Part shown: piece after piece, positions 43,914-53,246 of the stretch | Layout of the letters: the number at the start of each line of letters is the position of its first letter | How positions within the stretch are numbered: the first letter of the stretch is position 1 | Assembly: GCF_018863395.1 (NCBI RefSeq) | Contig: NZ_JAHKRR010000005.1 | Coordinates: 185,109 to 249,108 of the forward strand | Length of the DNA stretch: 64,000 bases | From: Sinomicrobium weinanense | GTDB lineage: Bacteria > Bacteroidota > Bacteroidia > Flavobacteriales > Flavobacteriaceae | Reading direction: 5' to 3' | Made by a program: the position numbers and the translations under genes | The notes under the pieces: generated by a model | What the model was told of the DNA's origin: nothing | Seen by the model: the letters and a program-made list of their open reading frames with translations, nothing else | Databases searched by the model: none

Positions 43914-44891
43914 ATGTCGAAGGTAAAATATTATTACGACCAGGAGACACTTTCGTACAGAAAAATCGAGGGCAAAAAAGGGAAGAAGGTTAGGAACTTC
44001 CTTGTTTTTCTCCTGGCGTCGTTCTTATTCGGTATGATAGGCCTGTTTACCTTGCTGAACACCGGTCTTGTAAACACCCCGAAAGAACTTTCCACTTCCA
44101 GGGAATTAAAACAGTACGAGCTCCAGTTTGCCCTTCTGAATAAAAAAATGGAGCAGATGGAAGAGGTGCTGACAGATATAGAGGACAGGGACAACAATAT
44201 CTACCGGTTGTATTTCGAGGCCAGCCCCATCCCCGAGGAACAACGGCGTGCAGGTTTCGGAGGAGTGAACAGGTACCAGGCCCTGGAAGGATTTGATAAC
44301 TCCAAGACCGTCATTAACACTACCAGAAAGCTGGAAGTCCTGCAAAAACAAATGGTAGTACAATCCAAATCGCTTGACGAAATTGCTAAACTCGCGGAAA
44401 ACAAGGAAAAACTCCTGGCTACGATCCCTGCTATACAGCCAGTGAACAACAAGGCCCTGAAGCGTATGGCTTCCGGTTTCGGATGGCGTACAGACCCTTT
44501 TACCAAGGCCAGGAAAATGCACTGGGGCATGGACTTTTCCGCTCCTAAAGGCACCCCGGTATACGCTACGGGCGACGGTGTGGTGAAAAGATCGGACAAC
44601 CGGGCCGCGGGCTACGGCAACCACATAAGAATAGAACACGGCTTCGGTTATGAAAGCCTTTACGCTCATTTGAGTAAATACAACGTAAGAAAAGGGCAAA
44701 AAGTAAAAAGAGGAGACCTCATAGGCTTTGTAGGTAGCACAGGCCGGTCACAGGCACCCCACGTGCACTACGAGGTATTCAAGGACGGGCAAAGGATAAA
44801 CCCCCTTAATTTCTATTACGGAAGTTTAACTCCGGCAGAATATGAAGAACTGCTGCACGTTGCCTCACAGGAAAACCAGTCACTGGATTAA
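43914..44891 (+). CDS. M23-family peptidoglycan endopeptidase
   Basis: A 325-residue protein with an N-terminal membrane anchor (about 29-50), a coiled-coil region (about 60-170) and a C-terminal LytM/M23 domain. Zinc ligands are visible: His and Asp in MHWGMDFSAP, and His-x-His in APHVHYEV. It is expected to cut peptidoglycan cross-links from the periplasmic side, or to act as an activator if inactive; the ligands suggest activity. It is first in the M23-MerR-LemA-TPM-TPM run and divergent from alaS. Confidence 0.9.
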   Translation: MSKVKYYYDQETLSYRKIEGKKGKKVRNFLVFLLASFLFGMIGLFTLLNTGLVNTPKELSTSRELKQYELQFALLNKKMEQMEEVLTDIEDRDNNIYRLYFEASPIPEEQRRAGFGGVNRYQALEGFDNSKTVINTTRKLEVLQKQMVVQSKSLDEIAKLAENKEKLLATIPAIQPVNNKALKRMASGFGWRTDPFTKARKMHWGMDFSAPKGTPVYATGDGVVKRSDNRAAGYGNHIRIEHGFGYESLYAHLSKYNVRKGQKVKRGDLIGFVGSTGRSQAPHVHYEVFKDGQRINPLNFYYGSLTPAEYEELLHVASQENQSLD

Positions 44892-44927
44892 TGGAAGACC
44901 GGTAAGCGGTTAACAGTTACAAATATA

Positions 44928-44969
44928 CTGAATACTGAATACCGATTACTGAATACCGAATACCGATTA
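44928..44969. repeat. 21-bp tandem repeat, two units
   Basis: ctgaatactgaataccgatta (44928-44948) is followed directly by ctgaataccgaataccgatta (44949-44969), 20 of 21 identical. Related to the repeat at 7950-8006. Confidence 0.8.
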
Positions 44970-44974
44970 CAGAT

Positions 44975-45304
44975 ATGCATATAGAACTTCCGGAAAAACG
45001 CTATTACAGTATAGGCGAAGTGGCCAGGGCCTTTAAGGTAAACACTTCCCTTATCCGCTTTTGGGAAAAGGAATTTGACGCCCTGAAACCCAAAAAGAAT
45101 GCTAAGGGCAACCGGAAATTCACCCCGGAAGATATCAAAAACCTGCAACTCATCTATCACCTGGTCAAGGAAAGGGGGTTTACCCTCGAAGGAGCCAAGA
45201 TCCATCTGAAGGAAGAAAAACACAAAACACTTTCTAATTTTGAGATTATTCGTAAATTAGAGAATATAAAAACTACACTGATCAAAATAAAAGATCAGCT
45301 ATAA
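44975..45304 (+). CDS. MerR-family transcriptional regulator
   Basis: A 109-residue protein consisting almost only of a MerR winged-helix domain: YYSIGEVARAFKVNTSLIRFWEKEFDAL (about 10-37) then FTPEDIKNLQLIYHLVKERGFTLEGAKIHL. It lacks the long effector-binding part, having only a short C-terminal helix for dimerisation. It starts directly after the tandem repeat. Short single-domain MerR proteins of this type are widespread next to M23 and LemA genes in flavobacteria. Target genes are not known. Confidence 0.88.
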   Translation: MHIELPEKRYYSIGEVARAFKVNTSLIRFWEKEFDALKPKKNAKGNRKFTPEDIKNLQLIYHLVKERGFTLEGAKIHLKEEKHKTLSNFEIIRKLENIKTTLIKIKDQL

Positions 45305-45412
45305 GTACAGAAGTGTTTTGCAACTTCAGTTTTGCTTTTTATGCCGACGGACTGTAACAAATCAATAAAAATCCCCACTTATAAAAGAGAAATAACTAAA
45401 AACTGAGAATAT

Positions 45413-45997
45413 ATGAAAAAGTGGTTAATCCCTGTAATAATCCTTGTAATACTTGTTTTTGTCGGAGTGAGAACCTATAACGGGATGGTAGACCTCCAGG
45501 CCGATGCCAAAACTGCCTGGGCAGATGTAGAAAGCACCTACCAGAGAAGGAACGACCTTATTGGCAATCTCGTAAAAACGGTACAAGGAGCTGCCGATTT
45601 TGAAAAATCGACTTTGACAGATGTTATTGAAGCCAGGGCCAAAGCCACTTCAACAACCATAGACCCCACTAATATCAGCCCGGAACAATTAGCAGCTTTT
45701 AACCAGGCCCAAAGCGGATTATCTTCTGCATTATCGCGTTTACTGGTAACCGTAGAACGTTATCCGGAACTCAAAGCTAATCAGAACTTCCTGGAACTTC
45801 AATCCCAGTTAGAAGGCACCGAAAACAGAATTAATGTAGCACGCGACCGTTACAACGAAGCAGTTAATAAATACGACAAAAAGATCAAGCGGTTTCCAGG
45901 CAATTTATTTGCCGGAACATTCGGTTTTGATGAAATGGGACGTTTCTCTGCCGACAAAGGCGCCGAAAAGGCACCGGATGTGGATTTTAATTTTTAA
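45413..45997 (+). CDS. lemA: LemA-family protein
   Basis: A 194-residue protein with one N-terminal helix (about 5-22) and a helical bundle containing [38 protein letters not shown] and [31 protein letters not shown]-type segments, the LemA signature. It is membrane-anchored with the bundle outside the cytoplasm in most predictions. LemA often pairs with TPM-domain proteins, as here with two downstream. Function is unclear. Confidence 0.93.
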   Translation: [194 protein letters not shown]

Positions 45998-46089
45998 CAT
46001 CCGGGAATCAAAATACCCAGAAACCGTATACTCCCGGTCTGATATAACATTCCGGGATTCGGTTTTTAAAATAATTACAATATCTGGAC

Positions 46090-46533
46090 ATGTCTAAAGT
46101 AGAAGATTTCTTAACCGCAGAAGAGGAACAGGAAGTAGTCAATGCCATCCGAGAGGCCGAACTCAACACCTCAGGAGAGATCCGGGTACATATTGAAAAA
46201 TCGGCAGGTTCCCTGGCTCCATATGACCGGGCTATCGAAGTCTTTTACCAGTTGAAAATGAACAATACCAAACTCGGTAACGGCGTAATTATCTATGTGG
46301 CCGTTGAAGACAAGGCTTTTGCCATTTACGGGGACAAGGGAATTGACGAAATGGTCCCGGACAATTTCTGGAACAGTACCAAAGACATTATTGCCGGGCA
46401 CTTTAAACACGGAAAATTCAAACAGGGCCTGGCGGAGGGTATACTGATGGCGGGTGAACAACTGAAAAAACATTTTCCCTGGCAGACCGACGACATTAAC
46501 GAGCTCCCCGACAATATATCCAAAGGGCACTGA
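46090..46533 (+). CDS. TPM-domain protein, soluble
   Basis: A 147-residue protein with a TPM phosphatase-like domain (LTAEEEQEVVNAIREAELNTSGEIRVHIE, later GNGVIIYVAVEDKAFAIYGDKGIDEMV). There is no signal peptide and no membrane helix, so it may be cytoplasmic. It lies between lemA and a secreted TPM protein (6-nt gap to the next start). TPM domains form beta-alpha sandwiches, with acid phosphatase activity reported for plant members; activity here is inference. Confidence 0.85.
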   Translation: MSKVEDFLTAEEEQEVVNAIREAELNTSGEIRVHIEKSAGSLAPYDRAIEVFYQLKMNNTKLGNGVIIYVAVEDKAFAIYGDKGIDEMVPDNFWNSTKDIIAGHFKHGKFKQGLAEGILMAGEQLKKHFPWQTDDINELPDNISKGH

Positions 46534-46538
46534 AAAGC

Positions 46539-47360
46539 ATGGATCGAAACGCCGCAATCTCACAAAACAAAATGCAGAAAACTCTTTTACCCACATATTT
46601 TTTAGTCCTTTTCCTGTGCCTTTCCCAATGGACCTTTGCTCAGTTCGATATCCCGGAAAAACCAACACTGCAAACCAGCGTATACGACAAGACCGGACTT
46701 CTCACTTCCCAGCAGAAAAGTGCCCTGGAACAAAAACTGATACGGTATTCTGACAGCACTTCCACCCAGATCGTCACCATTATCATTCCCTCCACCAATG
46801 GAGAAGACATAAATTACCTGGCGACAAAATGGGGCCACTTATGGGGTATCGGGCAGGGAGAAAAAGACAATGGTATAATCATACTCCTGGCCAGAGACGA
46901 CCGGAAAATAAGCATACAGGTTGGCTATGGCATAGAACACCTGCTCACTGACGCATTATCTAAACGCGTTATAGAAAACGTGATGAAGCCCCGTTTTATG
47001 AAAGGTAATTACTATGCCGGACTGGACGAAGGCACGGATACGATCTTTCAGGTTCTTACCGGGGCATACAAAGGTGAAGGCAGGAAGGGCAAAGACGGAT
47101 TTCTGTCCGGTAGTTTTGTGCTTATACTGTTTGCCGTCTTTATTATCCTCATCATACTTTCCAGGAATTCCCGCGGCGGCGGTGGCCCGGGTGGTCGCTC
47201 CCGGGGCGGGGACCTTATGGATATCCTTATCCTGAGCAGCCTGGGACGAGGCGGCTTTGGCGGCGGCTCTTCTTCCGGAGGAGGCTTTGGCGGAGGTGGA
47301 TTCGGAGGAGGTTTCGGCGGCGGCGGCTTCGGCGGCGGCGGTGCCAGCGGAAGCTGGTGA
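46539..47360 (+). CDS. TPM-domain membrane protein with Gly-rich tail
   Basis: A 273-residue protein. A signal peptide is best formed from the ATG at 46572 (MQKTLLPTYFLVLFLCLSQW), although ATG 46539 is in frame 6 nt after the previous stop. TPM domain about 35-180 (VYDKTGLLTSQQKSALEQKL; DDRKISIQVGYGIEHLLTDA), one membrane helix (about 188-206) and a Gly/Ser-rich tail ending GGGASGSW. This is the YgcG/BatT-like arrangement. With LemA it probably forms an envelope unit. Confidence 0.88.
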   Translation: MDRNAAISQNKMQKTLLPTYFLVLFLCLSQWTFAQFDIPEKPTLQTSVYDKTGLLTSQQKSALEQKLIRYSDSTSTQIVTIIIPSTNGEDINYLATKWGHLWGIGQGEKDNGIIILLARDDRKISIQVGYGIEHLLTDALSKRVIENVMKPRFMKGNYYAGLDEGTDTIFQVLTGAYKGEGRKGKDGFLSGSFVLILFAVFIILIILSRNSRGGGGPGGRSRGGDLMDILILSSLGRGGFGGGSSSGGGFGGGGFGGGFGGGGFGGGGASGSW

Positions 47361-47440
47361 TGGGAAAAGTGAAAAGTATGAATTTAACAAAACTTCTAAC
47401 TTCGTACTTCTAACCTCTAACTTCTGTATAACTTTTGCAC

Positions 47441-47448
47441 TATCTTTG
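47441..47448 (+). promoter_or_regulatory. -7 box (TATCTTTG) for the PHP phosphatase gene
   Basis: TAnnTTTG match 27 nt before the TTG start at 47475. Confidence 0.55.
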
Positions 47449-47474
47449 CATGTATAATACAAACATCGTAGATT

Positions 47475-48209
47475 TTGCAAATTTTTACGCATAAAAAAAC
47501 GGTTTATCTCAAGGATTTATTTGAAGGGGACCACACTGACATACACTCCCACCTCCTCCCGGGAATTGACGACGGCGCCAAAGATATCGAAGATACGCAA
47601 AGGCTGATCCGCGGATTCACGGAACTGGGTATTACCCGTATAATTACCACACCACATATCATTCAGGGAGTATGGCCCAACACCTCGGAGATCATTACTC
47701 AAAAAAAGGAGGAAGTACGCCCTGCTCTGGAGAACAAAGTCCGTTTCTTTGATGCGGCTGCAGAATACCTTATGGACGAATCTTTCCGGGAACTGATAAA
47801 AAAAGGGGATATTCTCTGCCTGAAAGATAAGTTTGTCCTTGTAGAAATGTCATATATCAACCCGCCGATAGCACTGTTCGATATTTTATTTGATATGCAG
47901 GTCGCCGGTTACATCCCCGTACTGGCCCACCCGGAACGCTATATGTTCTATCACCAGAACTTTGACATGTACAACAAGCTGAAAAAGGCGGGATGCCGTT
48001 TACAGCTTAATCTTCTTTCCCTTACTTCTTACTATGGCCGGGACGTTCATAAAACAGCCGTTAAACTGTTAAAAAAAGACATGCTGGACTTTATAGGCAC
48101 CGACATGCACAACACCCGGCACCTAGAAAGACTACAACAGAAAATAAAGACCGATGAACCGGACCGGCTAAAAGAACTCATAAAAAACAACAAAAGGGTA
48201 TTCGGGTAA
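47475..48209 (+). CDS. CpsB/YwqE-type tyrosine-protein phosphatase (PHP fold)
   Basis: A 244-residue protein with the PHP metal sites: HTDIHSHLLPGIDDGA (about 21-36), TTPHI, the AHPERY motif and C-terminal GTDMHNTRH. This pattern fits the manganese-dependent tyrosine phosphatases that act on capsule-regulating kinases in Gram-positives, and is also common in Bacteroidota polysaccharide loci. No capsule gene is adjacent. Start is a TTG at 47475; an in-frame TAG lies six bases upstream and no ATG fits, so TTG is forced. Confidence 0.85.
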   Translation: MQIFTHKKTVYLKDLFEGDHTDIHSHLLPGIDDGAKDIEDTQRLIRGFTELGITRIITTPHIIQGVWPNTSEIITQKKEEVRPALENKVRFFDAAAEYLMDESFRELIKKGDILCLKDKFVLVEMSYINPPIALFDILFDMQVAGYIPVLAHPERYMFYHQNFDMYNKLKKAGCRLQLNLLSLTSYYGRDVHKTAVKLLKKDMLDFIGTDMHNTRHLERLQQKIKTDEPDRLKELIKNNKRVFG

Positions 48210-48254
48210 AAAAGAATTTTTCCGCCTGCATTAAGCATATGCAGCAAAACATAA

Positions 48255-48282
48255 AAAGCCCGGAGAGATCTCTCCGGGCTTT
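48255..48282. terminator. Bidirectional terminator between phosphatase gene and ompH
   Basis: A fully self-complementary 28-bp segment, aaagcccggagaga joined to tctctccgggcttt, with A/T flanks on both sides, between convergent genes. Confidence 0.85.
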
Positions 48283-48305
48283 ATTTTCAGTCCTTAAACA
48301 AGAGC

Positions 48306-48815
48306 TTAGAAGCCCAGTTCCTTTTTTACATCGGGAAGGATATCTTTTCCGTCCGCAAGGAGAACACCAGATCCCGGAGATGCATCCAGAATGTACTGGA
48401 ATCCCTGTGTTTTCCCTACTTTCTGAATAGCTTTCTGGGCTTTTTCCAAAATAGGCTGGATCAGCTCCATTTGCTTTTTCTGCAACTCCTGTTCTGCAGT
48501 TTGTCGCGCCTGCATGATATTAGTTTGCATGCCTTGCACTTCTTCTGCTCTTTTCTTATTCTCTTCCTCAGACTTTGTAGAAGCCTCGCTTTCGTAAAGT
48601 TTTATCCTATTCTGCAATTCCTGGCCAGAACTCTTCAAATCTGCAGAATACTGGTCTTCCAGTTTTTTCAACTCTGCCTTAGCCGCTTTCATCTCTGGCA
48701 TATCTTCCATTAATTGCTGCACGTTTACGTGAGCAACTTTACTCTGTGCATTCGCAAAACTTACAGCACCTAGAGCTAATACTACAGCAATGGCTAATGT
48801 TTTTAATTGTTTCAT
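48306..48815 (-). CDS. OmpH/Skp-like periplasmic chaperone, short copy
   Basis: A 169-residue protein with signal peptide (MKQLKTLAIAVVLALGAVSFA-N). The mature part begins KVAHVNVQQLMEDMPEMKAAK, forms a long coiled coil (about 35-125) and closes with FQYILDASPGSGVLLADGKDI, the Skp beta-core segment. Skp trimers hold unfolded outer-membrane proteins on the way to BamA, which is encoded just upstream. It is the last gene of the envelope operon, 28 nt after the longer ompH copy. Confidence 0.9.
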   Translation of the reverse strand: MKQLKTLAIAVVLALGAVSFANAQSKVAHVNVQQLMEDMPEMKAAKAELKKLEDQYSADLKSSGQELQNRIKLYESEASTKSEEENKKRAEEVQGMQTNIMQARQTAEQELQKKQMELIQPILEKAQKAIQKVGKTQGFQYILDASPGSGVLLADGKDILPDVKKELGF

Positions 48816-48843
48816 AATTTCAAGAATAATAAATGTTTAAGTG

Positions 48844-49689
48844 TTAATTGTTGTTTTCGTTATTGTTCTCTTCACCTTCTTCTTCGTTTGTCTTTTGCCC
48901 TTTTTCTTCCTGTTTTTTTCTTCTTTTTTCTTCGCGTGCTTTGCGGTATGCTTTCCTCTCTTCCAGTATTTGCTGTCTTCTCTCTTCGTATGCACGCTGT
49001 CTTTCTTCCCGTTCCCTGATCCGCTGTTGTCTTTTTTCTTCCAGCGTCCTGGCCCTTTCGTCCCGTTCGCGCTCTATTTCTTCTTTCTGGGCCTGTCTTT
49101 CCGGATCTACTTCGCGGTTAATTTCCTCAAAACGGTTCTTGGCATTTCCCGAATTTCTCTGTTCCGTTTTCCGGTGACGCCCTATGCTTTTCAAAACCTG
49201 GTCGCTAATATCGTGTTTTTTATCAGAATACAACATCACTACATCGGCCGACCTGTCAAAAACAAAATCGTATGCCCGCCGGGAAGCAATTTCCTGTACG
49301 GCATTGAACACCCGGTCCTGCACAGGTTTTACCAGCAATTGTTTTTGGTGTATCATATCGCCCTGTGGCCCGAACCTGCCCTGCTGGTACTCCCGTAATT
49401 CTTCTTCGGCCAGGTTGATGTCTTCTTCTCTTTCTTCGATCAATTCCTTGGTTAGAAGCACTCTTTCAGCTTCCAGATCCTTTTTCATCTGGGCGATAAC
49501 ACCTTTTTTCTCTTCGACTTCCATTTTCCATTTCTCCACCCTGGAATCTAATTGTGAACTGGCTTCCTTGTATTCTTCTACATTTTCCAGGATATACTCC
49601 ATATCTATATATGCTATCCTCACTCCTCGCTGTCCCCAGGCCGCCCATACCGAAATACACAACAGTATAAAAAGAACTTTAGCCTTCAT
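48844..49689 (-). CDS. OmpH/Skp-like chaperone with long charged C-terminal tail
   Basis: A 281-residue paralog of the next gene with signal peptide ending at ...WAAWG. It has the core VRIAYIDMEYILENVEEYKEASSQ and AYDFVFDRSADVVMLYSD, then a tail of about 115 residues made of Arg/Glu/Gln-rich heptad-like repeats (REREERQ, EERRQQ) ending in EEGEENNNENNN. Such a tail is far longer than in Skp and is predicted to be one charged helix. Located between bamA and the short ompH. The tail may bind peptidoglycan or the partner chaperone; that is speculation. Confidence 0.88.
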   Translation of the reverse strand: MKAKVLFILLCISVWAAWGQRGVRIAYIDMEYILENVEEYKEASSQLDSRVEKWKMEVEEKKGVIAQMKKDLEAERVLLTKELIEEREEDINLAEEELREYQQGRFGPQGDMIHQKQLLVKPVQDRVFNAVQEIASRRAYDFVFDRSADVVMLYSDKKHDISDQVLKSIGRHRKTEQRNSGNAKNRFEEINREVDPERQAQKEEIERERDERARTLEEKRQQRIREREERQRAYEERRQQILEERKAYRKAREEKRRKKQEEKGQKTNEEEGEENNNENNN

Positions 49690-49819
49690 TTGTTTTACAG
49701 TTTGAAATTTCGCCTGAAATTAACAATTTTTTTGGCAAACTCCGGCTATTCTGGAAATTTATATTTTCCCTATTCCTTATAATAAAGTCATTCAAGTTAT
49801 AGAAAATATCGTGCCAAAG

Positions 49820-52408
49820 TTAAAATTGTTGTCCGATAATAAAGTGAGTTTCCCAGCCATTCTTTTGCCCGGTGCCGTCTATTGAGTCGAAACCGTGCCC
49901 GAAATCTATCCCCAGCAATCCGAATGCGGGCATAAAGATACGCAAACCGAAACCTGCTGATCTTTTTAACTGGAACGGATTGTAGTCTTTGAACTCATCA
50001 AAAGCCGCCCCGCCTTCCGCAAAGACCAGTCCGTATATTGAAGCCGAAGGTTTCAGGGTAAGCGGATAACGCAATTCCAGGGAAAACTTATTGTATATGG
50101 TAGACCCTAATGACCTGGTACCGGAACCTCCTGACAACGACTGATTCGGATATCCTCTTAACGCAATGGTCTCCCTACTGTCTAGAGTATAGTTAGCCAT
50201 TCCGTCCCCTCCGAGATAAAATCGTTCAAAAGGCACCACGTCCCTGTCCTGATTATAGGCGCCGAGATATCCAAAATTAGCCTGTGTTTTCAGGACCAGT
50301 TTATCCACCAGCTTGGTATACCATTCTCCGTCGAATTTGATCTTGTAGAATTCGAGCCATTTTATTTTTTCCTGGGCAATCTTTTCTTGATCGGGTATTG
50401 GATTATTATCATCATCCTTCATTATATTTCCGTCTTCATCCCTGCTCCAGAACTCTTCCTTGTCTCCCAGGTTTCCGTAATCCACTCCGTCAAACAGGGA
50501 ATACGGTGGAGTTACCCTCAAGGAAATGGTAAACTTGGACCCGCCGAGGGGATAGATGGGGTTTATGTAAGTGTTATTCCTGGAAAGGGCAACGGTGTAT
50601 GCGATGTTCTTGGCAAAACCGGTACTTCCAAATCCAAAGAGGCCAATAGGATAATTCTGCAGATCATAGTATTGAAAACTAAGGGCATGGGACAGGCTGA
50701 AATAATCATCGGGCACTTCGAGCCTTTTGGCCAGCCCAAGGGTAAAACTGGTGATGTAAAACCGCTGATCCTTATCCGGACGACCTGTATAAGGGTCGTA
50801 ATAGAACTGCCGACTATGCGATAGTGAAGCCGAGAACTGAGTGGGTTTTTTCCCTCCCAGCCAGGGTTCTGAAAACGAAAAACTATAGGTCTGATAAAAA
50901 CGGCTGGCCTGTAACCTCAGAGCGAGGGTTTGTCCGTCTCCCATGGGTACGGGTTTATAAGCATCTTTTTTAAAGAGATCTTTGATGGAAAAGTTACTAA
51001 AGGACAATCCGAGCGTTCCGATAAAACCACCTCCGCCATAGCCCCCCTGCAATTCTATCTGGCTGGAACCTTTCTCGGTCAGGGCGTATTCGACATCAAC
51101 AGTACCCGCATTGGGATTGGCATTTTTTATTTCCGGCGCAATAGCCTCAGGGTCAAAATACCCCAATTGACCTAATTCCCGGATAGTACGTATTACATTT
51201 TCCTTGCTGTATTTCTGTCCCGGCCTGGTACGCAGTTCCCGGTAGATCACATGGTCGTTGGTCTTGTCATTACCGGAGATCCTGATATCGTTAAAATAGG
51301 CCAGTTTACCTTCTGTGATACGTATTTCAAAATCTATGGTGTCATTTTCTGCCGACACCTCCACCGGGTTAATGGTTGAGAACAGGTAACCGTTATTCTG
51401 ATAGGTGTTTGTAATATCTTCGGCATCGGGCTTGGTTTCATCCGCTATTCGTTTTCGGAGCAATACTCCGTTATAGGTATCCCCGGGTTCGATCCCCAGG
51501 ATGGATGACAGCTGGCGGTCGGACCACACCGTATTCCCTACAAAGTCGATCTTTCCGAAGTAATATTTATTTCCTTCTTCGAGGTCTATATGAATGCCTA
51601 TCTTTTTGGTCTTATTATCTATTACAGTGTCTGCAATTATCCTGGCATCCCTGTATCCCCTTTCTTTGTATTTATCTACCAGAGATGTGAGGTCTGTTTT
51701 ATAATCTTCCGGGATAAATTTGGATTTTTTCCAGAAACGCCCAAACATTTTCCGCTTGGTATTTTTCATGGCTTTTCGGAGCGTTTTGCTTTTCAGGGCT
51801 TCATTGCCACTAAAGGTAATATCCTTCACTTTTACCTTTTCGCCCCGGTCTATATTGACCAGCATTTTTACGGCATTGACCTGGGATGTATCGGGAGCGG
51901 TAACAATATTGGCCTTAGCGTGCAGGAAACCCTGTTTCTTGTATTTATTGACCAAAAAATTACGGGTATTGGTAATAAAACTCTCCGTGACCCTCTTTCC
52001 TTTCTTGATATCTGCTTCCTTAAGCACAGCTTCTCCCTTCTTTTTCTTGATCCCTTCGATCTTTACCGTAGAGAGTGTGGGAACTTCCTTGATGTTCAGT
52101 TCCAGGAAAACCTTATTTCCTTCTGTACGGGTAATGTAGAACGTAACATCGCTGAACAGCTCAAGTTTCCATAATTTTTTAATGACGTTGGTTATCTGCT
52201 CACCGGGAACAGTGATCTCCTGACCTACGCGAAGTCCACTATAGGTTATCACGGTCTGCTTGTTATAGCTTTTTACCCCGGTAACCTCGATGCCTCCCAA
52301 TATATATTTCTGACCTTTATCAAACTTAATATCCTGCGCCTTTAAAGCGGCATTGTTACAAAGAAGCACAAAGACTGCGATAATTACTCCAAAATATCTC
52401 TTGCGCAT
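49820..52408 (-). CDS. bamA: BamA, outer-membrane protein assembly factor
   Basis: An 862-residue protein with signal peptide (MRKRYFGVIIAVFVLLCNN...KAQ), several POTRA domains (about 30-400; start YILGGIEVTGVKSYNKQTVITYSGL) and a C-terminal 16-strand barrel ending GQKNGWETHFIIGQQF with the usual C-terminal Phe. The barrel contains the GGDGMANYTLDSRETIALRGYP segment and lid residues. It inserts outer-membrane proteins. I use ATG 52408; the open frame extends to 52444 but overlaps uppS. It follows uppS by 7 nt. Confidence 0.95.
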   Translation of the reverse strand: MRKRYFGVIIAVFVLLCNNAALKAQDIKFDKGQKYILGGIEVTGVKSYNKQTVITYSGLRVGQEITVPGEQITNVIKKLWKLELFSDVTFYITRTEGNKVFLELNIKEVPTLSTVKIEGIKKKKGEAVLKEADIKKGKRVTESFITNTRNFLVNKYKKQGFLHAKANIVTAPDTSQVNAVKMLVNIDRGEKVKVKDITFSGNEALKSKTLRKAMKNTKRKMFGRFWKKSKFIPEDYKTDLTSLVDKYKERGYRDARIIADTVIDNKTKKIGIHIDLEEGNKYYFGKIDFVGNTVWSDRQLSSILGIEPGDTYNGVLLRKRIADETKPDAEDITNTYQNNGYLFSTINPVEVSAENDTIDFEIRITEGKLAYFNDIRISGNDKTNDHVIYRELRTRPGQKYSKENVIRTIRELGQLGYFDPEAIAPEIKNANPNAGTVDVEYALTEKGSSQIELQGGYGGGGFIGTLGLSFSNFSIKDLFKKDAYKPVPMGDGQTLALRLQASRFYQTYSFSFSEPWLGGKKPTQFSASLSHSRQFYYDPYTGRPDKDQRFYITSFTLGLAKRLEVPDDYFSLSHALSFQYYDLQNYPIGLFGFGSTGFAKNIAYTVALSRNNTYINPIYPLGGSKFTISLRVTPPYSLFDGVDYGNLGDKEEFWSRDEDGNIMKDDDNNPIPDQEKIAQEKIKWLEFYKIKFDGEWYTKLVDKLVLKTQANFGYLGAYNQDRDVVPFERFYLGGDGMANYTLDSRETIALRGYPNQSLSGGSGTRSLGSTIYNKFSLELRYPLTLKPSASIYGLVFAEGGAAFDEFKDYNPFQLKRSAGFGLRIFMPAFGLLGIDFGHGFDSIDGTGQKNGWETHFIIGQQF

Positions 52409-52415
52409 GCTGTTC

Positions 52416-53159
52416 TCAGTTAAGTTGTTCGCTAGTTTTTCCAAATCTACGTTCCCTGTTTTGATAATTTAAAATTGCTTCATACAGCTTTTCTTTATTA
52501 AAATCCGGCCATAGGGTCTCTGTAAAATAAAGTTCGGCATAGGCTATCTGCCACAGTAAAAAATTACTTACCCTGAGTTCGCCACTGGTGCGGATAAGCA
52601 GGTCCACATCGGGCAAATTTTGCGTATAAAGATGCTCATTTATAACCGTTTCGTCAATATCCCGGGCAGAAATTATGTTATTTTTAACTTTAAAACTTAT
52701 CTCCTGAACGGCATTTTTAAGCTCTTCCCGGGAGCCATAACTAAGTGCAATGGTAAGGGTCATCCGGTCGTTATTCTCAGTTTTTTCGATAACTTCCTTC
52801 AGTTTTCGGGACACTGTTCGGGGCAGCTGTTCCATCTTTCCGATGGTACGAAGTTTTATATTGTTATCATTGAGTGTCTTAAGCTCTTTGCGCAGCGATG
52901 TAACAAGGAGTTTCATCAGGGTTTCCACTTCGAGCCTGGGGCGTTTCCAGTTTTCGGTAGAGAATGCATAGAGCGTCAGGTTCTCCACGCCGAGTTCTGC
53001 ACATCCTTCTACTATTTCACGCACTGCGCCAGCCCCTTTTTCATGGCCAAAAACCCTCGTTTTTCCTCTTTGTTTTGCCCATCTGCCATTGCCATCCATG
53101 ATCACAGCTATGTGCTTTGGCAGTCTTTCCTTGTCTATGGCGTCTTTCTTCTTGTTCAT
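52416..53159 (-). CDS. uppS: Undecaprenyl diphosphate synthase
   Basis: A 247-residue cis-prenyltransferase. Conserved regions: HIAVIMDGNGRWAKQRG (catalytic Asp, about 21), GHEKGAGAVREIVEGC, YAFSTENWKRP, ALSYGSREEL, and DLLIRTSGELRVSNFLLWQIAYAELYF. It makes the C55 lipid carrier for peptidoglycan and surface polysaccharide. It starts 88 nt after the DUF6089 gene and ends 7 nt before bamA. Confidence 0.96.
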   Translation of the reverse strand: MNKKKDAIDKERLPKHIAVIMDGNGRWAKQRGKTRVFGHEKGAGAVREIVEGCAELGVENLTLYAFSTENWKRPRLEVETLMKLLVTSLRKELKTLNDNNIKLRTIGKMEQLPRTVSRKLKEVIEKTENNDRMTLTIALSYGSREELKNAVQEISFKVKNNIISARDIDETVINEHLYTQNLPDVDLLIRTSGELRVSNFLLWQIAYAELYFTETLWPDFNKEKLYEAILNYQNRERRFGKTSEQLN

Positions 53160-53246
53160 TAATGCATATTCATCGCGGGGACATGATCATCCCATCTTAA
53201 TTTTTATTCTTTAACAGGTCCGAATCCTGTTGATATCGCCCTTGTT

